DNA from: Ignavibacteria bacterium
Lineage (GTDB): Bacteria; Bacteroidota; Ignavibacteria; Kapaibacteriales; UBA961
Assembly (NCBI GenBank): GCA_947491315.1
Contig: CANLII010000001.1
Location: 1-64,000, forward strand
Reading direction: 5' to 3'
Length of the DNA: 64,000 nt
Shown: one piece after another, positions 1 to 8,724 of the stretch
How positions within the stretch are numbered: the first letter of the stretch is position 1
How the letters are laid out: the number at the start of each line of letters is the position of its first letter
Translations under genes and position numbers: made by a program
The notes under the pieces: model-generated
Told to the model about the DNA's origin: nothing
The model's input: the letters and a program-made list of their open reading frames with translations, nothing else
The model's database searches: none

Positions 1-240
1 CCACCGGAATCGCCATCGCGTTTTCTGAATCCACCGGAATCACCATCGCGTTTTTGATAACCGCCTGAGTCACCATCGCGTTTTCTGAATCCACCGGAAT
101 CACCATCGCGTTTTCTGAATCCACCGGAATCACCATCGCGTTTTCTGAATCCACCGGAATCACCATCGCGTTTTCTGAATCCACCGGAATCGCCTTCGCG
201 TTTTCTGAATCCACCGGAATCACCTTCGCGTTTTTGGAAA
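1..240. repeat. 30-bp in-frame tandem repeats (8 units, continuing off the window)
   Basis: Eight direct 30-bp units lie head to tail. Most begin ccaccggaatc on the plus strand and contain ccatcgcg or ccttcgcg. A ninth and a tenth, degenerate, follow at 241-300. The unit length is a multiple of three and stays in the methyltransferase frame, encoding GGFRKR(D/E)GDS. Units 4 to 6 are identical, which suggests recent expansion or gene-conversion-like homogenisation. There are no spacers, so this is not a CRISPR array. Confidence 0.95.
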
Positions 241-1163
241 CCGCCTGATTCGCTATCATTATTGTTAAATTCACCCGAATCTTCAGCACTATCTATTTGA
301 CTATCTGAATCTATATCATGAGTTTCAATATCATGCTTTATGGGCAATGAATCTTCATCAGATTCAAAGATCTCATCATGAGTTTCTTCTACCATTTTTA
401 TTTTTTTGGAATCACTAGTAGCAATACGCTCTTTTTTCTTCTCGAAATTTGACAATACGCTAAGAACTGTTCTTCCGGGATGACCCTCAAAGACAATCAC
501 AAATTCCCCTTTGAAAGGAGTATCGGTGAATACTTGATGAAGTTCTGAAAATGTGCCATAATGATGATGTTCAAAAGCCATTGTCAGATTACATCCGATA
601 TACGCTTTACGATCGGGCATCACTTTTGCAGCTGCTTCAAGGAGAGGTTTCAGGCGATAGGGCGTTTCAAGAAGGACAGTTGTTCTTGGTTCCAATGCAA
701 GTGCCTGCAATTCCATTAATCTATCTTCTGTTGTTCTACTCAAGAAGCCTGCGCAGGTAAACACATCAGAAGTAAAACCACTTCGCACAAGTGCTGTCAT
801 GAGCGAACTTGGACCTGGAACTACGACGATATTAATATTCGCATCCAATGCCAAATTCAAAAAGTATCTACCCGGATCCGCAAAGATGGGGGTTCCTGCA
901 TCAGAGATCAAAGCGAAAGTTTCACCATTTTGGAGTCGTTCGATCAATTGAGGAGCATATTCATCCTCATTATGTTCATTGAGTTGTTCGAGATTTGCAC
1001 TGAAGTTATGTCTTTTGGCTAGCAATGCTCCAACTTTCTCTTCTTCACAAATAACTGTATCCACTTTCTTCAGTACTTTCAAAGCACGAAGTGAGATGTC
1101 ATCCTCATTACCAATTGGTGTTGAAACGATGTATAATACTGCCTGTTCTTGATTCTTCCGCAT
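1..1163 (-). CDS. RsmI-family SAM-dependent methyltransferase with repeat tail (partial, 3' end outside window)
   Basis: Tetrapyrrole-methylase fold protein resembling 16S rRNA ribose methyltransferase RsmI. I read it directly on the minus strand; it stays open to the window edge. Visible motifs are TPIGN (residues 15-19), SDAGTP (87-92) and VPGPS (about 115). The usual RsmI AEDTR motif is replaced by CEEEK, and YESPHR by LETPYR, so this may be a paralogue rather than RsmI itself. The methylase core ends near residue 228. An acidic linker follows, then at least eight decapeptide repeats of the type GGFRKRDGDS. The ATG overlaps the stop of the upstream endonuclease gene by one base (TAATG), which suggests translational coupling at the end of the rimP-nusA-infB operon. 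The family call is firm; the exact substrate is uncertain. Confidence 0.85.
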   Translation of the reverse strand, partial: MRKNQEQAVLYIVSTPIGNEDDISLRALKVLKKVDTVICEEEKVGALLAKRHNFSANLEQLNEHNEDEYAPQLIERLQNGETFALISDAGTPIFADPGRYFLNLALDANINIVVVPGPSSLMTALVRSGFTSDVFTCAGFLSRTTEDRLMELQALALEPRTTVLLETPYRLKPLLEAAAKVMPDRKAYIGCNLTMAFEHHHYGTFSELHQVFTDTPFKGEFVIVFEGHPGRTVLSVLSNFEKKKERIATSDSKKIKMVEETHDEIFESDEDSLPIKHDIETHDIDSDSQIDSAEDSGEFNNNDSESGGFQKREGDSGGFRKREGDSGGFRKRDGDSGGFRKRDGDSGGFRKRDGDSGGFRKRDGDSGGYQKRDGDSGGFRKRDGDSG

Positions 1164-2836
1164 TAAAATCCTGTATGGAGTATGAGTGATGATGAATACT
1201 GTGTTGAATAGATTGTCAACATCCGCATTGCATTAGGTATATCATGTTGAATGGAAATGGCTGCATTCAACCCATCCCATTGTATGTTTTGTGTATAGTC
1301 TTGTAATTCTTTCCCTTGCATGTCAAAGAGTTTCACAATGCATTGTTCTCTTTTTGGAAGTGAGAAAGTAATGACTTGTTTTCTTGATTCAAGGGCAGGG
1401 TTAGGGTATGCATTGACTGATGGAGTAAAAGTATAATCAGAAATTGAACTTGCATTTCCTTGAGTTGAAATAGGAATCGACAAAGTTGGAATACCATCTG
1501 CAAAACGAAGTCTGAGGAGCGTTAAAGGCTCAATGGGAGATTTCATTATGAGTGAAATATATTGCATTGTACCGGGTTTAATGATGCTATCAAAGGACAA
1601 GACCCTCGCATTGGAGATAGTTGGTCTGAATTCCGTAGAATTAATTTTCAATGATTGATTCCCTTTATTGATCACGGGAATGCGCATAAGTATAGAGTCG
1701 CCAGAGACAATTTGTACAAATACTCCAAGTGAATCTGTGACCGGCTCAGGATATAAAGGAAAATCAGGTTGTGTTGAGAGTCTGAACATTCGATCGATCA
1801 TATTTGGATGAGCGATATATGGATTCATTCTTTTCTGAACCGAGGCGATAGATAGTCCACGACTTCTTTCTCTTTCATCAACAGGATCTTGCTTGTTCCA
1901 TGTTCTGATGATGGTTTCCATATTGGTTAGAAACCCACTTTGATCAAAGCTTCCTTTGCGATTGCCATACCGTGTGGCGAAATATAAGATGCCTCGAGCA
2001 ATATTACCTTTCATGATGTCTCGTGGTTCAAATACTGTATCGGCAGAGGATTGTGGAAGTCCTAATGTAGAGCCACCAGATTCCCATGAAATGGAACGAG
2101 AAACTATGCCAAATGGATGATTTGATCTTTTTTCATTCGCTTTTGAGTCAGTAGGATACAAATGAAAAATATCAGATCTGGCAGGTTCTTTATCGGCACC
2201 TTTGCTTTGTGGCCAAGAATGTTCGGTATTGAATACACTCGCATTTGGAATGCCATTTGTTTGAATCTTGCGTCCTGTATAAGCGCATTCTACAGTCCCA
2301 TTCACATTATCTGCTTTTGAGAACATATGTTGCCTTGCATCGGTATATGTAAACATGAGCGCTTGATTCAAATATGTAGTCAGCGCATTGTATAATGCCT
2401 GACCTTCCAAGTCTTGCGTGAATGCAAATTCTGTTTCTGAATACTCGGCTCTCCCTTTGAGTTTTACAGCTAATGAGTACCGCGTCTCGGGACAAGTGAC
2501 TCGAAATAGTAGATGACCAATATGCGTTATATTATGCGGGGTTTTGAATGATAGTGGTATCTCTTGTTTTTGACCCGGCTGAATGGTTATGGAACCGGAT
2601 TGCAACACTAAAAACACAGGCCAACGAGAATATGTGAAAACGGTATCTATTATAATTGCTGAATTCGAAGTATTGGTAATAGTAATAATCTTAATGCTTT
2701 CATCACCCGTCAATACAGTACCAAAGTCAATTGAATCTGCTGAAATTGTAGCACTACAGGGTAATTCATTAGCAATCATTGATTGAAAATGATGTAATCC
2801 AACAATCATGAGTAATGTTGTGACTATTATTTTCAT
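1163..2836 (-). CDS. Secreted endonuclease I with N-terminal Ig-like domain and T9SS tail
   Basis: Predicted extracellular DNase of the endonuclease I (EndA/NucM, His-Me finger) family, about 557 residues. The start at 2836 is preferred over an in-frame start at 2866: it begins directly with a signal peptide (MKIIVTTLLM) and forms an ATGA overlap with the upstream gene. A beta-sandwich of the ASPM/SPD-2/Hydin or choice-of-anchor-D type (IDFGTVLTGD) covers roughly residues 25-130. The nuclease core holds NTEHSWPQ near residue 200, then FHLYPTD and a downstream RGILYFATRYG segment. The last 75 residues contain AYPNPAL and look like a type A T9SS sorting domain. It lies inside a translation operon, an odd place for a secreted nuclease. 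Confidence 0.9.
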   Translation of the reverse strand: MKIIVTTLLMIVGLHHFQSMIANELPCSATISADSIDFGTVLTGDESIKIITITNTSNSAIIIDTVFTYSRWPVFLVLQSGSITIQPGQKQEIPLSFKTPHNITHIGHLLFRVTCPETRYSLAVKLKGRAEYSETEFAFTQDLEGQALYNALTTYLNQALMFTYTDARQHMFSKADNVNGTVECAYTGRKIQTNGIPNASVFNTEHSWPQSKGADKEPARSDIFHLYPTDSKANEKRSNHPFGIVSRSISWESGGSTLGLPQSSADTVFEPRDIMKGNIARGILYFATRYGNRKGSFDQSGFLTNMETIIRTWNKQDPVDERERSRGLSIASVQKRMNPYIAHPNMIDRMFRLSTQPDFPLYPEPVTDSLGVFVQIVSGDSILMRIPVINKGNQSLKINSTEFRPTISNARVLSFDSIIKPGTMQYISLIMKSPIEPLTLLRLRFADGIPTLSIPISTQGNASSISDYTFTPSVNAYPNPALESRKQVITFSLPKREQCIVKLFDMQGKELQDYTQNIQWDGLNAAISIQHDIPNAMRMLTIYSTQYSSSLILHTGF

Positions 2837-3573
2837 AAAGGTAAGTTTCCTTCCATTGCTTTCCATGTATTGCTGATTGCTTGTGCAATTTCGGAAAATT
2901 CACATGAATCCCCGGAACATTCCGACAAGCAGGTTGAATGTGAGATAATGCTTTGCTTCATACTCATTTGTTCTTCCTGATCATTTGTGAGTAGCTTCAC
3001 GATATCCAGATATGATTGATCCAAGGGAAGGGAACCATGTTGAAGAAGCACTCCATCAAAGACTCTTTGAGCACTTCCCATTAGTTTTTTACCATTGCAT
3101 ATAAGTTCATATCGAGCTGAAGAGGAGAAACATGCAGAAGAAACTTGAAGAGCATAATGCTCATGGAAATCTGTAGTAGATTTCGCATAATCTAGATTCT
3201 GAACTCCAATGCTTTCAAGCGCCCTCAAAAAAAATGTATGAATTTCTCTGTAAGCATTTCTCGCAGTATCCATCGAGTCACAAGGCATGACAAGACAATA
3301 AGTCAATTCATTGGCATGTAAAACTGCTCTTCCACCGGTGGGTCTTCTGACAATTGGGATATCAAGCGATGCACAATTGACTTCAATATCGCGGGAAATC
3401 ACTTGATTCTTTCCTAGCGACAAAGTTGGTTTATCCCATCCATAGATTCGAAAATGACTGGTAAAATCGAGATTATTTCGCATAGCAATTGACATTGTCT
3501 CGGCTTGCGTGAAGTCCAAGATCATATTTTGTTTGCCGGATAAAAACCCGCTTTCCAAAAAAGTCCATTTCAT
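2833..3573 (-). CDS. Lipoate/octanoate transferase family protein (LipM/LplA-like)
   Basis: Biotin/lipoate A/B protein ligase fold, 246 residues. RRPTGGRAVLH sits near residue 80, and the segment CF...RYELICNGKKLMGSAQR follows from about residue 148, then LQHGSL. A cysteine in this position is the acyl-accepting residue in LipM octanoyltransferases, so LipM-like activity (octanoyl from ACP to a lipoyl-domain lysine) is a reasonable inference; lipoate ligase is the alternative. The ATG overlaps the ribF stop by 4 bases (ATGA), and its own stop overlaps the endonuclease start the same way. A lipoate-dependent E1 dehydrogenase at 32754-34805 is a plausible client pathway. Confidence 0.8.
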   Translation of the reverse strand: MKWTFLESGFLSGKQNMILDFTQAETMSIAMRNNLDFTSHFRIYGWDKPTLSLGKNQVISRDIEVNCASLDIPIVRRPTGGRAVLHANELTYCLVMPCDSMDTARNAYREIHTFFLRALESIGVQNLDYAKSTTDFHEHYALQVSSACFSSSARYELICNGKKLMGSAQRVFDGVLLQHGSLPLDQSYLDIVKLLTNDQEEQMSMKQSIISHSTCLSECSGDSCEFSEIAQAISNTWKAMEGNLPL

Positions 3574-4532
3574 GATTTGTCTTCAATATTGTCCAAACCA
3601 TTCAGTATCTCGCGGCATCTTACTTCGTCTCGATACAATTCTTCTTTCAAATAATCGAGTGATGCAAATGCTTGTTCCTCTCGGATATATTTCAAGAACC
3701 AAATAACCAATTGTGTATCGTACAAATCTGCATTTACATCAAAGAAATGTACTTCGAGCGAGATTTGATCAGTGATTGATACGGTCGGTCTATTACCGAT
3801 ATTCGCCATACCATAAACAGTGATTCCATTGATGTCTGCCGATACAAAATACACCCCTTTTCTTGGGAATAACTTGTACTGATTAGCAGGTTTGATATTT
3901 GCCGTTGGAAAGCCGATTGTTCTGCCTCTTTGATCACCTTTTATCACAATACCTTCAATAAAATAAGGATGACCAAGCATTTCAAATGCTTCAGGTAGAT
4001 TACCATCTGAAAGTGATTTGCGAATCTTTGAACTGCTCACTGTTTTATCATCAATGACATAAGGCTCGACCGGATGTACAATAAACCGTAATTCTTCTGA
4101 AAGTCCATGAAGCGTATTTGCTCCTCCTTCACGTGCTTTGCCGAATCCATGATCATAGCCTATGAATATATCTGAGAAACCGATTTTTTCATGAATATAA
4201 GTTCTAATGAATTCATCAGATGAAGTCTGCGCGAATTCTTTGGTAAATGGAATGATCACCACCATGTCAATCCCGTAGGATTCAAGCAATTGCAAACGCT
4301 CGGAAATATCACTCAGCAATGTAATTGGTGGTTTGTCTTTTCTTGGGATAACCGTTTGAGGATGTGGATCAAAAGTGACGATAACTGTGCGAGAATCCGT
4401 CTTCTTTTGTTTCAAAGTCAACATAGATTCAATGATGAATTGATGTCCTTTATGCACTCCGTCAAATGTTCCAACAGTGATTATAGAGTTATTGTCATGC
4501 GGAATAGCATCGTATAATGTAAAAACTTCCAT
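3570..4532 (-). CDS. ribF: Bifunctional riboflavin kinase / FAD synthetase
   Basis: Converts riboflavin to FMN and FMN to FAD in the cytoplasm. The 320 residues match the usual bifunctional length. The N-terminal FAD synthetase half has TVGTFDGVHKGH near residue 20 and the nucleotidyltransferase segment SSSKIRKSL. The C-terminal flavokinase domain has GDQRGRTIGFPTAN near residue 205. The gene follows truB with a one-base TAATG overlap, the common truB-ribF arrangement. Confidence 0.96.
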   Translation of the reverse strand: MEVFTLYDAIPHDNNSIITVGTFDGVHKGHQFIIESMLTLKQKKTDSRTVIVTFDPHPQTVIPRKDKPPITLLSDISERLQLLESYGIDMVVIIPFTKEFAQTSSDEFIRTYIHEKIGFSDIFIGYDHGFGKAREGGANTLHGLSEELRFIVHPVEPYVIDDKTVSSSKIRKSLSDGNLPEAFEMLGHPYFIEGIVIKGDQRGRTIGFPTANIKPANQYKLFPRKGVYFVSADINGITVYGMANIGNRPTVSITDQISLEVHFFDVNADLYDTQLVIWFLKYIREEQAFASLDYLKEELYRDEVRCREILNGLDNIEDKS

Positions 4533-5293
4533 TATTCCGCCGTAATATCTAATGATTGAAACTCTTCTGCTTGCATCACATGCATAGCTTGCTCAAATTC
4601 TCGAATATTCACGGCATCTTCCACTGAAAATTCACCACTTGAAATCCGTCTAAGTGCTGTCACATAACCAACAGTACCTAATTGCTCAGCTATATCCCTC
4701 GCAAGTGATCTGACATAGGTGCCTTTTGAACACTGAACGGTTATCGTTACATGAATACCATCAAATGCATCGAGAGTGATATACTCAATATGAATGTCTC
4801 TAGGTTCAATCTCAACTTGAATACCCTTCCTTGCCTTATGATACATTGGGACGCCATTCTTCTTGAGTGCGGAATACATAGGTGGAGTCTGCTTTGTATA
4901 ACCAATAAAAGTATTCAAAACCTCTCTGATTATCTCCTCATTCAAATGAGGGGGAATTTCGGCAAAGACAGATTCAGGAGTTTCTGCATCAAAGGAAACG
5001 GTTGAAGCACCAAGTTTGATGGTTGTGACATATGCTTTATGGCTATTCTGATAGGTGGAAATCAATTTTGTGGCTTGTCTTGCAATGCATACGATCAATA
5101 ATCCGGTAGCAAGAGGATCGAGCGTTCCGGCATGACCAATCTTTTTGATTCCAACTATTCTTCTGAGTTTAGCCACGACATCAAATGAAGTCCATGAAAT
5201 TTCTTTGTCAATGAATATAATGGCTCCATGTTCCCGAGCATCAGCATACCATTGCTTGAGGGAAGACAAAGATTGTTTGGTGAGAATATTCAT
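4532..5293 (-). CDS. truB: tRNA pseudouridine55 synthase
   Basis: Makes pseudouridine 55 in the T loop of tRNAs. The 253 residues include the catalytic motif GTLDPLATG near residue 57, with the nucleophilic Asp, preceded by KKIGHA. TPPMYSALK and GTYVRSLARDI are also present. It sits between rbfA and ribF as in many bacterial nusA-infB operons. The 49-base gap before it shows no clear regulatory structure. Confidence 0.96.
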   Translation of the reverse strand: MNILTKQSLSSLKQWYADAREHGAIIFIDKEISWTSFDVVAKLRRIVGIKKIGHAGTLDPLATGLLIVCIARQATKLISTYQNSHKAYVTTIKLGASTVSFDAETPESVFAEIPPHLNEEIIREVLNTFIGYTKQTPPMYSALKKNGVPMYHKARKGIQVEIEPRDIHIEYITLDAFDGIHVTITVQCSKGTYVRSLARDIAEQLGTVGYVTALRRISSGEFSVEDAVNIREFEQAMHVMQAEEFQSLDITAE

Positions 5294-5342
5294 GGAATAA
5301 AGGGAAGAAATGAATCAGCATCAGAGAGTAAATCGCCTGAAA

Positions 5343-5714
5343 TTACTCGGATGCATGACCATCACGAAGACGATCGTTTTTCTTTGTTTGTTCAACAAGG
5401 TTTTGAATTTGTTCCATTGCATCCATTGTTTCATCACGATAAAATCGTAATTCAGGAGCAAAACGTAGTTGAACCTTAGATGCTACATATTTTCTGATTG
5501 CATGTTTTTCAGCATCAATGGCTTGTAGAACATCAGCAATAGATGCTTTTCCGCCGATGGCACTGATATACACTTTGGCTATTTGCAAATCAGGTGACAT
5601 CTTGACAGATGTCACCGTGATAAGTCCTGCTCTGTTTTCAGAAGCAATTCTTCTAAGAGGTTCGGACAATGTTTCCATTATGACCGAAGCTACTTTTTCA
5701 GTTCTGATCGACAT
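5343..5714 (-). CDS. rbfA: 30S ribosome-binding factor A
   Basis: Small-subunit maturation factor of 123 residues, a normal length, with the KH-like fold. The family pattern is seen in VTSVKMSPDLQIAKVYIS and LRFAPELRFYRDET. It starts one base after the infB stop, so the two are probably translationally coupled. It acts late in 16S rRNA processing near helix 1; this role is taken from the family. Confidence 0.94.
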   Translation of the reverse strand: MSIRTEKVASVIMETLSEPLRRIASENRAGLITVTSVKMSPDLQIAKVYISAIGGKASIADVLQAIDAEKHAIRKYVASKVQLRFAPELRFYRDETMDAMEQIQNLVEQTKKNDRLRDGHASE

Positions 5715-5715
5715 A

Positions 5716-8652
5716 TCAGCTTAATTTCCTTTTGACTTCAATTTGCTTATAAGCTTCGATGATATCTCCAACTTGAATATCATTGAAACCATTGACACTC
5801 ATACCACATTCGTAGTTATTATCAACTTCTCTGACATCATCTTTGAAGCGTTTAAGTGCGGATAATGTTGAGTTGTAAACAGAGAAGCCGTCTCGCAGAA
5901 CACGGACACGGTCATTTCTATTAATTTTACCTGAGGTTACATAACAACCTGCAACAGTTCCGATTTTGCTAATTTTAAATACTTGGCGTATCTCTGCTGT
6001 ACCGGTGATTTCTTCTTTAATCTCAGGGGAGAGAAGTCCTTCGAGTGCCATTTGAATCTCATTGATACAGTCATAGATGATTGTATACAATCGAATGTCA
6101 ACACCTTCATTTTCAGCTGATTTACGAGCTTGTGATGTTGGTGAAACATGGAAACCAACTACAACTGCACTGGATGCTGCAGCCAACATGACATCTGATT
6201 CTGAAATTGGTCCAACGCCTTTGTGAAGAATTGTAACCTTTGCTTCATCTCTTGAAAGTTTCTGTAATGAATCAGATAATGCTTCCAATGAACCACTAAC
6301 ATCGCCTTTGATGATAAGTCGCAACTCTTTTGTTCCACCACGCAAGATGTCTTGCGAAATTTCATCGAGGGTGGTTGGTCGCATTTGCTTAAATGTTTGC
6401 TCACGCTTGAGTTGCTGTCTCTTAGTAGCAATTGCTCTTGCTTCGGTTTCTTGTTCAAACACTGCAAATAAATCACCTGCTTGAGGAGCACCATCAAAAC
6501 CAGACACTTGAACGGGAACAGATGGACCTACCTTTTCAACACGATTTCCGCGTTCATCAAACATTGCACGAACTCTTCCGGAATAAATACCAGCCACGAA
6601 TGCATCACCGATGGAAAGCGTACCCTTTTGCACCATGACCGTTGCCAAAACACCTTTGCCTTTGTCAAGATGGGCTTCAATCACAGTTCCTCTGGCAATG
6701 CGATCAGGATTCGCTTTGAGATTCAGAATATCCGCCTCTAGGAGAATCTTCTCCATAAGACCTTCAATATTGGTTCCCTTCTTTGCGGAAATATGAGCAC
6801 ACTGATACTTGCCGCCCCATTCCTCTACCAATACACCGCGATCTGCTAATTGTTGCTTTACGCGATCGGTATTCGAATCCTCTTTATCGATTTTATTTAA
6901 TGCAACAACAATGGGAACACTAGCTGCTTGAGCATGGCTTATGGCTTCAATTGTTTGAGGCATCACATTATCATCGGCTGCTACTACAAGAACAACAATA
7001 TCAGTTACTTGAGCTCCTCTGGCACGCATTGCAGTAAATGCTTCATGTCCTGGTGTATCAAGAAATGCGATAGTACGACCATCGGGCAAATCAACATGAT
7101 ATGCGCCAATATGCTGTGTAATACCGCCGGATTCACCGGCTACGACATTTTCTTTTCTGATATAATCCAAAAGTGATGTCTTGCCATGATCCACATGACC
7201 CATAATCGTAACTATCGGAGGACGTGACACAAGTGATTCTTCTGCATCTTCTATGTCAATGATCTCTTGTGCGGCTTGTTCGTCTAGGAATTCTACCTGG
7301 AATCCATAATCATCAGCAATCAATGTAATTGTGTCTTTGTTGAGTCTTTGGTTAATGCTCACCATTAACCCAAGAGACATACATTTCACTATGATTTCTG
7401 CAGCTGTTGTTCCCATCAATGCGGCAAGATCCGCAGTGGTAACAAACTCAGTTAGACGCAGAATCGTGCTTTCGCGTTCTACTTCTTCAATGCGGCGAGC
7501 TTCTTTTTCCTCGCGTTCCATTTTCTTTCTTTGCTTGAGCTTATTTCTGAAACCGGAACCAGAATCTTCCATTCCGGATAGCGTTTCGCGAATTGCTCTT
7601 GTTACATCCTCTTCGGTTATTGTCTCACGAATAGATTTCTTTTTCTTTTTCTTCTTGTCTATTCCTTTCACATCTTTTGGAGGTGCCGGACGTAGATTCT
7701 TCTTTGCACCTTTATCTTTATCCTCCTCGGCTTTGCCAGGAGCAGGAGCTAGTCCACCCACTTGACCTTTAGCACGGAGTCTTTCACCGATGGATTGTTG
7801 ATTTCCAGTTGCTGGTCTATTTGGTCTGCGATCAATATCTCTACGCTCATTATCTCTTCGCTCGCCTCCTGGACCTTGTGGCTGCTGTGGACGATCTCCA
7901 ACTTTTTTTGCAGTTCGATCGGGACGACCATATCGACCACCTTCCACTCTGCGAGAGGGAATATCAATCTTTCCAACAACAGTCAAGCCACGAAGTTGAG
8001 GCATTGCCCCAGCTTCATATTCAACTTCCATGATGCGTTTCTTTTTCTTCTTTACTAAATCTTTAGAATCATCTTCCTGAGATACTGCTTCCGTTTCTGC
8101 CGGAGTAGCATTTTCGACTTCCTTTTCAGTCTCCTTCACTATGGCAATCTCAGGAGTCGAAATCTCTATTGTTTCGGCTATAGGTTCAATCTTAGGTTGC
8201 GATTCGATTTCTTTTTCAATTTCGATATGAACTATTTCCGGCTCAGAGGGCTCAGGCATGATTTCCGGTTCAGATTGTACTTCTACAATCGGAGCCTCGA
8301 TGATTTCCTCTTTTGGTTCAACCCTTACAGGTTCTTCAATTTCTGCAGGCACTTCATGAACGGGTATTTCTTCAATGACCGCTTCTTCAATAAGTGGTGA
8401 TTCCACAGAATCACCTTTATCAGGATTGCGAGCATGATGATACTTTTCTAATTTCTCTCTCTGCTTTTCAGCAGCTTTCGCCTCACGGGCAAATTTGTCC
8501 ATGACAACTTCGACCATATCTTCGGTTAAGACAGATGTTGGTTTGTTTTCAATGGTGAATCCTTTTCCTTGAAGGAATTCAACAATGGCGTCCTTCCCAA
8601 TATTAATCTGGGAGGCAAGCTTGAAAAGACGTGTTCCGTTAGATGCAGGCAT
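5716..8652 (-). CDS. infB: Translation initiation factor IF-2
   Basis: GTPase that brings initiator tRNA to the 30S subunit. The 978 residues begin with an IF2_N-like segment. A long acidic Glu/Pro/Val-rich linker follows (about residues 75-200), then basic Gly/Arg-rich stretches and a second IF2_N domain. GTPase motifs begin near residue 480: GHVDHGKT (G1), DTPGHE (G3), NKID (G4) and SAK (G5). The C-terminal beta-barrel and initiator-tRNA domains follow. The low-complexity linker generates many spurious antisense reading frames. A hairpin with a T run lies in the 72-base gap between nusA and this gene. Confidence 0.97.
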   Translation of the reverse strand: MPASNGTRLFKLASQINIGKDAIVEFLQGKGFTIENKPTSVLTEDMVEVVMDKFAREAKAAEKQREKLEKYHHARNPDKGDSVESPLIEEAVIEEIPVHEVPAEIEEPVRVEPKEEIIEAPIVEVQSEPEIMPEPSEPEIVHIEIEKEIESQPKIEPIAETIEISTPEIAIVKETEKEVENATPAETEAVSQEDDSKDLVKKKKKRIMEVEYEAGAMPQLRGLTVVGKIDIPSRRVEGGRYGRPDRTAKKVGDRPQQPQGPGGERRDNERRDIDRRPNRPATGNQQSIGERLRAKGQVGGLAPAPGKAEEDKDKGAKKNLRPAPPKDVKGIDKKKKKKKSIRETITEEDVTRAIRETLSGMEDSGSGFRNKLKQRKKMEREEKEARRIEEVERESTILRLTEFVTTADLAALMGTTAAEIIVKCMSLGLMVSINQRLNKDTITLIADDYGFQVEFLDEQAAQEIIDIEDAEESLVSRPPIVTIMGHVDHGKTSLLDYIRKENVVAGESGGITQHIGAYHVDLPDGRTIAFLDTPGHEAFTAMRARGAQVTDIVVLVVAADDNVMPQTIEAISHAQAASVPIVVALNKIDKEDSNTDRVKQQLADRGVLVEEWGGKYQCAHISAKKGTNIEGLMEKILLEADILNLKANPDRIARGTVIEAHLDKGKGVLATVMVQKGTLSIGDAFVAGIYSGRVRAMFDERGNRVEKVGPSVPVQVSGFDGAPQAGDLFAVFEQETEARAIATKRQQLKREQTFKQMRPTTLDEISQDILRGGTKELRLIIKGDVSGSLEALSDSLQKLSRDEAKVTILHKGVGPISESDVMLAAASSAVVVGFHVSPTSQARKSAENEGVDIRLYTIIYDCINEIQMALEGLLSPEIKEEITGTAEIRQVFKISKIGTVAGCYVTSGKINRNDRVRVLRDGFSVYNSTLSALKRFKDDVREVDNNYECGMSVNGFNDIQVGDIIEAYKQIEVKRKLS

Positions 8653-8672
8653 ACAACCTATGGTTGAATGTT

Positions 8673-8704
8673 AAAAAAAATCAATTGCATGAACTTTCAT
8701 GCAA
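8673..8704 (-). terminator. Terminator-like hairpin between nusA and infB
   Basis: On the minus strand an inverted repeat (TTGCATGAA, 2 bases, TTCATGCAA in plus-strand order, 8685-8704) is followed after TTGA by eight T residues. The stem is AT-rich and the T run is offset by four bases, so termination would be partial at best. Its position inside the operon suggests attenuation, or processing of the nusA-infB message. Confidence 0.4.
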
Positions 8705-8724
8705 TATACCGGCTACAGGTTCAA

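Noticed and set aside
1-240. 30-bp direct repeats resembling a CRISPR array
   Set aside because: Units are contiguous with no unique spacers, stay in the methyltransferase reading frame and encode a protein repeat.
5937-8400. Several 60-140 residue antisense reading frames opposite infB
   Set aside because: They lie in the low-complexity linker and GTPase coding region, have skewed composition and no ribosome-binding site; coding belongs to infB.
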